A stretch of 64,000 nt of DNA from Streptomyces bluensis (lineage in GTDB: Bacteria > Actinomycetota > Actinomycetes > Streptomycetales > Streptomycetaceae). Positions within the stretch are counted from its first letter, which is position 1; every line of letters starts with the position of its first letter. Position numbers and translations under genes: made by a program. Below, in pieces: positions 58,058-64,000 of this stretch. The notes beneath the pieces are model-generated. The model ran no database searches and was not told where the DNA came from. It saw only the letters and a program-made list of their open reading frames with translations. Where the stretch lies: NCBI RefSeq assembly GCF_014650715.1, contig NZ_BMVM01000001.1, positions 806,001-870,000 on the forward strand, read 5' to 3'.

Positions 58058-59365
58058 ATGTCAATGCCAACGACGGCATCCGACGTCCCCGCCCTCGACC
58101 GTGAGAACGCCGTCTTCCGCAAGGTCGTACGCCGTATCGTCCCCTTCCTCATCCTCTGCTATGTCGTCTCCTACCTGGACCGGGTCAACGTCGGCTTCGC
58201 GAAGCTGCAGATGTCCGACGACCTCGGGTTCAGCGAGGCGGCGTACGGCCTAGGTGCCGGCCTGTTCTTCATCGGCTACTTCTTCTTCGAGGTCCCCTCG
58301 AACCTGATGCTGCAACGCGTCGGCGCCCGCCGGTGGATCGCGCGGATCATGATCACCTGGGGTCTGGTGTCGGCGTCGTTCGTGTTCGTCACCAACGAGG
58401 CGACGTTCTACGTCCTCAGGTTCCTCCTCGGCGCGGCCGAGGCGGGCTTCTACCCGGGGGTGATCCTGTACTGCACCTACTGGTTCCCGTCGCACCGTCG
58501 TGCCCGGGTGATCGCGATGTTCATGTCCGCCATCCCGGTGGCCGGCATCTTCGGCAACCCGCTCTCCGGCTGGATCATGGACCGGTTCCAGGGCGTGAGC
58601 GGCTGGCAGGGCTGGCAGTGGATGTTCCTGCTGGAGGCGATACCCGCCGTCGTCATCGGCGTGGCCACACTGTTCTACCTCGACGACAGCGTGCGCGGCG
58701 CGAAGTGGCTCACCGATGAGGAGAAGGCCGTCGTGGAACGGGCGGTCGCTCAGGACACCGCGCACCAGACCGTGCACGGCCGGGTCTGGGACGCCTTCCG
58801 TGAGCCCAGGGTGTGGCTGATGTGCCTCATCTACTTCTGCTTCGTGATGGGTCAGTACGCCCTGACCTTCTGGATGCCCACGTTCATCGAGTCCACCGGC
58901 ATCGAGGGAGGCCTCGCGATCGGAGTGCTCAGCGCCGTGCCGTTCCTGGCAGCGCTCGTCGCGATGAACCTGTTCGGGCGCTCGGCGGACAGGCGCCGCG
59001 AGCGCCGCTGGCACCTGGTCGTCCCCAGCCTCATGGGTGCCGTCGGCTTCTCGCTGGCGGCGGGCTGGGCCGGGTCGACCGCGCTGTCCCTGGCCGCGCT
59101 GTCCTTCGCCGCGGCGGGCGTGCTGACCTGCGCGCCGCTGTTCTGGTCGCTCCCCACCGCCTTCCTCGGCGGTACCGCCGCCGCGGTCGGCCTCGCCGCG
59201 ATCAACTCGGTGGGCAACCTCGCCGGTTTCGTCAGTCCGTACATGATCGGCGCGCTCAAGGACGCCACGGGCTCGACGGCGCTCCCGATGTACGTCCTCG
59301 CACTCACCCTTGTCGCCGGGGCCGCCGCCGTGCTCACCACCGACAAGCAGGTCGTCAACCGCTGA
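58058..59365 (+). CDS. MFS transporter, anion:cation symporter (ACS) family
   Basis: The 435-residue carrier has 12 membrane helices. Family marks are YLDRVNVGFAKLQMSDDLGF in helix 1, EVPSNLMLQRVGARRW between helices 2 and 3, and RFLLGAAEAGFYPGVILY. ACS members import hexuronates, tartrate or similar sugar acids. Placed inside the acid-sugar operon, it is the likely threonate/erythronate importer. Confidence 0.88.
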   Translation: MSMPTTASDVPALDRENAVFRKVVRRIVPFLILCYVVSYLDRVNVGFAKLQMSDDLGFSEAAYGLGAGLFFIGYFFFEVPSNLMLQRVGARRWIARIMITWGLVSASFVFVTNEATFYVLRFLLGAAEAGFYPGVILYCTYWFPSHRRARVIAMFMSAIPVAGIFGNPLSGWIMDRFQGVSGWQGWQWMFLLEAIPAVVIGVATLFYLDDSVRGAKWLTDEEKAVVERAVAQDTAHQTVHGRVWDAFREPRVWLMCLIYFCFVMGQYALTFWMPTFIESTGIEGGLAIGVLSAVPFLAALVAMNLFGRSADRRRERRWHLVVPSLMGAVGFSLAAGWAGSTALSLAALSFAAAGVLTCAPLFWSLPTAFLGGTAAAVGLAAINSVGNLAGFVSPYMIGALKDATGSTALPMYVLALTLVAGAAAVLTTDKQVVNR

Positions 59366-59448
59366 CCTGAGCCGGCCTGGTCCCTGGTCTACTGGCCGGG
59401 GTCGACCTGGGGCCGCAGTATCCGAAGTATCCGAAGTCAGGAGCCAGC

Positions 59449-60252
59449 ATGCCGAGGTTCGCCGCGAACCTGTCCATGATGTACACCGAGCACGACTTCC
59501 TCGACCGCTTCGCGGCGGCCTCGGCGGACGGCTTCGACGCCGTCGAGTACCTCTTCCCCTATGCGTACGACGCCACCGGGCTGCGCCGCCTGCTCGACGG
59601 CCACGGCCTGAGGCAGGTCCTCTTCAACGCGCCTCCCGGAGCGTGGGAGTCAGGAGAGCGCGGGATCGCGGCACTGCCCGGCCGTGAGGCGGAGGTCCGC
59701 TCCGGGATCGAGCGGGCGCTGGAGTACGCCGCCGCGCTGGACTGTCCGCGGGTGCATGTGATGGCCGGGCTCGTACGGCCGGACGCGACACCGAAGGAAC
59801 TGGCCGAGCACCGCGACACCTACCTGGCCAACCTCGCCTGGGCCGCGGAGCGAGCCGCCGCGGTGGGCGTCGACGTCCTGGTCGAGCCGATCAACGGCCG
59901 CGACATGCCGGGCTACTTCCTGTCCCGGCAGGCGGAGGCTCACGCCGTGGTGCGGGACGTGGGAGCCGCGAATCTGAAGGTGCAGCTCGACCTCTACCAC
60001 TGCCAGATCGTCGAGGGCGACCTCACCACGACGCTGCGGCGCGACCTGCCGACCGGGCGGGTCGGTCATCTGCAGATCGCGGGGGTGCCCGACCGCCACG
60101 AGCCCGACCGCGGCGAGATCGACGTGAGCCATCTGTTCGGCGTCGTCGACGAGTTGGGCTTCGACGGGTGGATCGGCTGCGAGTACGTCCCCCACGCCGG
60201 TACGAGCGAGGGGCTCGGCTGGCTTCACGACTACCGAGGAGACAGCGCATGA
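59449..60252 (+). CDS. otnI: 2-oxo-tetronate isomerase (hydroxypyruvate isomerase family)
   Basis: The 267-residue TIM-barrel protein reads [20 protein letters not shown] at its start, then [59 protein letters not shown] and [18 protein letters not shown]. Metal ligands are the Glu in EPIN, Asp and His in DLYHCQ, and Glu near the end (GCEYVP). OtnI converts 2-oxo- to 3-oxo-tetronate, linking the dehydrogenases to otnK. Its stop overlaps denD by four bases. Confidence 0.88.
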   Translation: MPRFAANLSMMYTEHDFLDRFAAASADGFDAVEYLFPYAYDATGLRRLLDGHGLRQVLFNAPPGAWESGERGIAALPGREAEVRSGIERALEYAAALDCPRVHVMAGLVRPDATPKELAEHRDTYLANLAWAAERAAAVGVDVLVEPINGRDMPGYFLSRQAEAHAVVRDVGAANLKVQLDLYHCQIVEGDLTTTLRRDLPTGRVGHLQIAGVPDRHEPDRGEIDVSHLFGVVDELGFDGWIGCEYVPHAGTSEGLGWLHDYRGDSA

Positions 60253-61295
60253 GGATCGTCATCACGGGCGGCTTCGGCTTCCTGGGACGACAGGTCACCG
60301 CCACCCTGCTCAGCACGCGGACGTATCGTGGCGCGCCGATCGATCGCCTCGTGCTCACCGACCGGATCGTGCCGGACGAGTCGCGGGCGGCGGCCGATCC
60401 GCTGGTGGAGATCGTGCGGGGCGACCTGGTCGACTGCCTCGACGAGGTGTTCGCAGAGCCGGTGGACGTGCTGATCCACCTCGCCGCCGCCGTCTCGGCC
60501 GAGTGCGAGGCCGACTTCGATCTCGGCATGAGCGCGAACCTGGACACCACCCGCGCGCTCCTCGAAGCCGCCCGCGCGCAGTCGGCCGCAGGCGGGCCGG
60601 TGCCGTGCGTGGTGTTCTCCAGCAGCGTGGCGGTCTACGGTTCGGACCCGGCGCTCCCGCTGCCGCCCGTGGTCAGCGAGTCGACCCTGCCCACCCCTCG
60701 GTCGAGCTACGGGATCCAGAAACTCGTCTGCGAGCAGCTGGTCGCGGACTACACCCGCCGGGGTTTCATCGACGGTCGCGTCGCCCGTCTGATGACCGTG
60801 TCGGTACGGCCGGGCAAACCGAACGCGGCCGCCTCCGGCTTCCTGTCCGGCGTCATCCGCGAGCCGCTCGCGGGCCTTCCGGCCGTCTGCCCGGTGCGTC
60901 CCGGCCTGCGCGTGGCCCTGGCCTCGCCACGACGCACCGTCGAGGCGATCCTGCGTATCGCGGAAGTCGAGCGCGGCACCGGTAAGGGCCGGCTCGACGG
61001 CGCACTACCGGTCAACCTTCCGGCCCTCACCGTCTCGGTCGCCGAGATGCTGGCCACGCTGCGCCGGGTGGCCGGTGACACCGTCGCCGACCTGGTGACG
61101 ATCGCGCCCGATCCCGACGTGGAGGCCATCGTGGGCTCGTGGCCCTCCACCTTCGACAACGCGCGCGCCGCGGCGCTCGGGCTGGAGCCCGATCCGACCT
61201 TCGAATCGGTGGTGCGGGACTACATCGGCGACCACCCTGACGCCGTCCTGGCCGGCAGCTCGCTCGCGGAGGGGCGACCCGGCGTGGGTCTATAG
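60249..61295 (+). CDS. denD: D-erythronate dehydrogenase-like (extended SDR)
   Basis: The 348-residue extended SDR has [16 protein letters not shown] at the N-terminus, [20 protein letters not shown], a Ser in [11 protein letters not shown] and the catalytic Tyr-Lys in [12 protein letters not shown] (Y-x-x-x-K). This matches DenD, which oxidises D-erythronate at C2. Having both denD and ltnD lets one set of OtnI-OtnK-OtnC handle two stereoisomers. ATG 60249 overlaps otnI. Confidence 0.86.
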   Translation: MRIVITGGFGFLGRQVTATLLSTRTYRGAPIDRLVLTDRIVPDESRAAADPLVEIVRGDLVDCLDEVFAEPVDVLIHLAAAVSAECEADFDLGMSANLDTTRALLEAARAQSAAGGPVPCVVFSSSVAVYGSDPALPLPPVVSESTLPTPRSSYGIQKLVCEQLVADYTRRGFIDGRVARLMTVSVRPGKPNAAASGFLSGVIREPLAGLPAVCPVRPGLRVALASPRRTVEAILRIAEVERGTGKGRLDGALPVNLPALTVSVAEMLATLRRVAGDTVADLVTIAPDPDVEAIVGSWPSTFDNARAAALGLEPDPTFESVVRDYIGDHPDAVLAGSSLAEGRPGVGL

Positions 61296-61305
61296 ACTGA
61301 CCATC

Positions 61306-62058
61306 ATGTTTTCCAAGGTGAGCGGTCCCGTCCGGCTCGCGGACCAGGTCGCCGCGATCCTCTCGGAGGAGATCGAGTCGGGGCGGCTGGCCGAGGGGGA
61401 CCAACTGCCCACCGAGGTGGCTCTGGTCAAGCAACTGGGCGTCAGCCGCACGGTGGTGCGCGAGGCCCTGTCGCGGCTGCGCAACGCGGGCCTGATCGAA
61501 CCGCGGCAGGGTCTCGGCGTGTTCGTCCTCCCCCGGCGCACCCGTCCGCTCGACCTGGAGGCGGAGACCGCCGACACCAAGGCGCGGGTGCTGCAGATCG
61601 TGGAGGTACGCCGCGCCATGGAGGGCGAGGCGGCCTGTCTCGCGGCCACCCGGGCCACGCCCCGCGACGTCACCCGGATGCGCCAGGCCCTGGACGCGAT
61701 CGACTCGGCGGTCGCGGCAGGCGGCGACGGCGTGGAGGAGGATCTCGCCTTCCACCGTTCCATCGCCGAGTCGACCGGAAACGCGGTGCTGGTCTCGACG
61801 GTGCGCTACCTGGGCGAGGTGCTGCGCGGCGGTATCCGTGTCACGCGTGCGAACGAGGCACGACGGGACGACTTCATCGAGGCGGTGCGGCAGGAGCACC
61901 ACGCCATCCTGGCCGCCGTCGAAGCAGGGGACGCCGAAGGGGCCCGCGCTGCCGCGCGCCGCCACATGGACCACGCCGCGTCCCGGCTCCAGGACGCGGA
62001 CGACGGCTTCTGGACCCGGGCCGAGGACCTCGACGTGGATCTCGACGCCGCTCCCTGA
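61306..62058 (+). CDS. FadR-type GntR regulator (FCD domain) of the acid-sugar operon
   Basis: The 250-residue protein has the GntR winged helix (QVAAILSEEIESGRLAEGDQ, LPTEVALVKQLGVSRTVVRE) and an FCD domain (EVRRAMEGEAACLAATRAT, DLAFHRSIAESTGNAVLVST, VRQEHHAILAAVEAGDAEGA) with the usual His/Asp metal site. It starts ten bases after denD, so it is the last gene of the operon. It probably represses at the 21-bp palindrome at 54982. Confidence 0.9.
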   Translation: MFSKVSGPVRLADQVAAILSEEIESGRLAEGDQLPTEVALVKQLGVSRTVVREALSRLRNAGLIEPRQGLGVFVLPRRTRPLDLEAETADTKARVLQIVEVRRAMEGEAACLAATRATPRDVTRMRQALDAIDSAVAAGGDGVEEDLAFHRSIAESTGNAVLVSTVRYLGEVLRGGIRVTRANEARRDDFIEAVRQEHHAILAAVEAGDAEGARAAARRHMDHAASRLQDADDGFWTRAEDLDVDLDAAP

Positions 62059-62255
62059 CACCCGCCTCCGCAACAGCGCCTCCACACCCCCGGGACGGAG
62101 CTGTGACAAAGGCGGGCACAACGATTGCGCGCGGTGACGGGTCGTATGAAGCGCAGGCGCGTGAAGGCACCTGCGGGTTCCGCTCATGCGTCTCGGGGCG
62201 GAGCCGGTCGGTCCCACCGGCCACAGAAACCACCGATCACCGACATGGGGGAATC

Positions 62256-62879
62256 ATGAACGTCCGTGCTCGCGGTACCCGACGTGTTGTCGCCGCTGTG
62301 GCGGCCGTGGCGGCAGGAGTCGCCGTCGCCGTGGCCGCCGTCCCGGCGGCCGCCGCGCCGGCTTCCGGCACACCCCGGTTCCTGGCAGCCGAAGAGCTCC
62401 CGCCGCACCCGGCATCGCCCTGGTACGCCGGTCCCGTCACGGCCGGGCAGCCCGATCCGCTGCCGGCGTGCGGGGGCGACGCGCTGCCGTCGATCGCCAG
62501 TCACCGTGCCTACTGGACCGAGTACGACACCAACGCGCTGCAGGTGACGGTGGTGGAACGCAGCGAACAGCGGGCCAAGGACTTCGCGGCCCTGCTGCGC
62601 CAGGACCTCGCCGGCTGCGCGGAGAAGCTGATGCGGGAGAACCCCGAGGTCACCGCCACGGAGCGGTACTACGGCAGGCTGAGCGTCGAGGAGGGCGCGT
62701 ACGTCTACGGTGTCCACACCACGACCACCTGGGGGGCCTCGGACATCGGCCTGTACTCGGTCGGCCGGGACGGCACGACCGTGACCCTCGTCCGGTGGGC
62801 GCAGATGGGCACCTTCCAGCACGCCCAGGTCGACGACTTCAAGAACACCACCGTCACGGCCGTCGACAAGCTCTACTGA
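62256..62879 (+). CDS. Secreted hypothetical protein (possible extracellular sensor-like domain)
   Basis: The 207-residue protein has a Sec-type signal (RRVVAAVAAVAAGVAVAVAA, AAAAPASG) and a compact exported domain with two Cys (PACGGDALPS and LAGCAEKLMR) likely in a disulfide. The text AYWTEYDTNALQVTVVERSE and GLYSVGRDGTTVTLVRWAQM resembles the extracellular domain of PknH-like sensor proteins, but no family is certain. ATG 62256 follows GGGGGA. The gene is monocistronic and convergent with the sugar dehydrogenase gene. Confidence 0.7.
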   Translation: MNVRARGTRRVVAAVAAVAAGVAVAVAAVPAAAAPASGTPRFLAAEELPPHPASPWYAGPVTAGQPDPLPACGGDALPSIASHRAYWTEYDTNALQVTVVERSEQRAKDFAALLRQDLAGCAEKLMRENPEVTATERYYGRLSVEEGAYVYGVHTTTTWGASDIGLYSVGRDGTTVTLVRWAQMGTFQHAQVDDFKNTTVTAVDKLY

Positions 62880-62929
62880 CCGGTGCGGTGCGCCGCGGCC
62901 GGGCCACCGAGCCGCGGCGCCGACCGGCA

Positions 62930-64000
62930 CTACCCCAGGTCGACCTGGAACACCTTGTCCGCGCCGTCCGGCTCGCCTCCGTTGTTATCGGCGTTGGTGG
63001 TGGACAGCCACAGAGCGTTCCGGCCGGGGATCTTCTCCACCGTCCGGAGTCGGCCGTACTGGCTGGTGTAGTAGGCGACGGGGGTACCCGCGCTGGTGCC
63101 GCTGACCGGAACGCGCCACAGCCGTTCGCCGCGCAGGGCCGCCAGATAGAGCGCGCCGTCGGCGTACACGACCGCGCTCGGGGAGGCCTCGCTGACGGCC
63201 CACTGCCGTGTGGGGCTGGTCATTCCGGACGTCGAGCAGCTGCCCTCACAGACCGGCCAGCCGTAGTTCTTGCCGGACTCGATGAGATTGAGCTCGTCAT
63301 ACCTGCTGTTGCCGAACTCGGCCTCCCACAGCCTGCCTTGATCGTCCCAGGTGATGCCCTGGGGGTTCCGGTGACCGAGCGAGTAGACGAGTGTGCCGAA
63401 CGGGTTGCCGGGCGCGGGCCTGCCGTCCGTCGTCATCCTCAGGATCTTGCCGTTGAGGGAGTTCACGTCCTGGGCGAGGCCGCTGTTCTGCGCGTCGCCC
63501 GTGGTGGCGTAGAGATAGCCGTCGGGGCCGAACTTGATGCGTCCGCCGTTGTGGTACCTGTTCTTGGCGATGCCGGTCACGAGGACGGTGTAGCCGCTGA
63601 GCGAGGAGCCGTCGTACGTCATCCGGACGATGCGGTTGTCGGCGGCGGCCGAGTGCATGAGGTAGATGAAGTGGTCGTTGTTCCAGTTCGGTGAGACCGC
63701 GATGCCGAGGAGGCCGCCCTCGCCGCCGGTCGTCACGACATTGGGCACCGTACCGATCTGGGTCCTGGTGCCCGACTGGGTGAGTTTGAAGATCTTGAAG
63801 GAGTCCCGTTCGGTGAGGAGTGCCGACCCGTCGGGCAGCCAGCTCAGGCCCCAGGGAACGGTCCAGCCGGACGAGACGGTGCGGATGGCCGAGGGGACGG
63901 AGTCGATGCCGCTGTCGGCGCCTCTCTCGCCGCGGACCGTGGCACTTCCGGTGCCGGCCGCCACGCCGAGGAGACCGGCGGCCAGGGCGACCGCCGTCGC
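62930..64000 (-). CDS. PQQ-dependent sugar dehydrogenase (Gdh/soluble type), 5' end outside window
   Basis: The frame runs off the right edge; 356 residues are visible, beginning inside a signal peptide (ATAVALAAGLLGVAAGTGSA). The soluble glucose/sorbosone dehydrogenase propeller is clear: GWTVPWGLSWLPDGSALLTE, GGEGGLLGIAVSPNW, the catalytic His in YHNGGRIKFGPDGYLYATTG, YSLGHRNPQGITWD and LWEAEFGNSRYDELNLIESG. Such enzymes oxidise aldoses with PQQ and calcium outside the cell. The start codon is not in the window. Confidence 0.88.
   Translation of the reverse strand, partial: ATAVALAAGLLGVAAGTGSATVRGERGADSGIDSVPSAIRTVSSGWTVPWGLSWLPDGSALLTERDSFKIFKLTQSGTRTQIGTVPNVVTTGGEGGLLGIAVSPNWNNDHFIYLMHSAAADNRIVRMTYDGSSLSGYTVLVTGIAKNRYHNGGRIKFGPDGYLYATTGDAQNSGLAQDVNSLNGKILRMTTDGRPAPGNPFGTLVYSLGHRNPQGITWDDQGRLWEAEFGNSRYDELNLIESGKNYGWPVCEGSCSTSGMTSPTRQWAVSEASPSAVVYADGALYLAALRGERLWRVPVSGTSAGTPVAYYTSQYGRLRTVEKIPGRNALWLSTTNADNNGGEPDGADKVFQVDLG

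Overview
The window looks like chromosomal DNA of Streptomyces or a close actinomycete. G+C is very high, GTG and TTG starts are common, several exported proteins carry Tat-type twin-arginine signals, and there are mycothiol-type (maleylpyruvate isomerase-like) and F420-type (PPOX) enzyme families, a roadblock/LC7 protein and ROK, LacI, TetR and FCD-GntR regulators. No tRNA, rRNA, phage, insertion sequence or CRISPR array was seen. Most of the window is accessory carbon metabolism arranged as regulator-plus-operon cassettes. Layout: 1-3.2 kb is the eroded edge of what looks like a carotenoid/photoprotection locus. It holds the 3' end of a Rieske-type gene, relics of an FAD oxidoreductase, a CPD photolyase and a TesB thioesterase, one intact iron-sulfur photolyase (1272-2777) and a 9-bp tandem repeat. 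3.2-7.7 kb holds small housekeeping or unknown genes (DUF6397-like, roadblock, PPOX/F420, methyltransferase, hypotheticals). 7.9-12.1 kb is a SNF2 helicase overlapping a SWIM zinc-finger gene. 12.2-16.4 kb is the xylose cassette xylA / xylB-ROK regulator, with three consecutive 18-bp palindromes in the divergent promoter region. 16.5-20.3 kb holds a Tat-exported amidase, a GAF-type regulator and an ExaC-like aldehyde dehydrogenase. 20.5-24.8 kb is a seven-gene Mrp/Mbh-type cation/proton antiporter operon without a full-length MrpA. 25.0-25.8 kb is a mycothiol-dependent isomerase-like protein. 25.8-33.2 kb is a leftward LacI-controlled hexonate operon: regulator, 2-hydroxyacid dehydrogenase, ManD/RspA, fructuronate-reductase type, RspB-type dehydrogenase and MHS symporter. 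Together these fit oxidation of an aldonic acid to D-mannonate and dehydration to KDG. 33.3-37.8 kb holds two TetR modules with clear operators. 38.0-49.1 kb holds RraA, a GntR regulator, an aconitase paralogue, a second FCD-GntR regulator, a three-component ABC importer (lipoprotein, fused permease, ATPase) and an exported MBL hydrolase. The same 26-bp inverted repeat lies before rraA/gntR and before the aconitase gene, which suggests one regulon. This is my best candidate for an uncharacterised pathway. 49.2-54.9 kb holds a mycothiol-type protein, a truncated lacI relic with operators left behind, and two exported glycoside hydrolases; the first has an in-frame amber codon just after its signal peptide. 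55.1-62.1 kb is a four-carbon acid-sugar operon (ltnD, otnK, otnC, MFS, otnI, denD, FCD regulator) preceded by a perfect CRP-type palindrome and a 21-bp palindrome. 62.3-64.0 kb holds a secreted hypothetical and the 3' part of a leftward PQQ-type sugar dehydrogenase gene running off the window. All function calls rest on reading the translated sequences and recalled family knowledge; no database search was possible.
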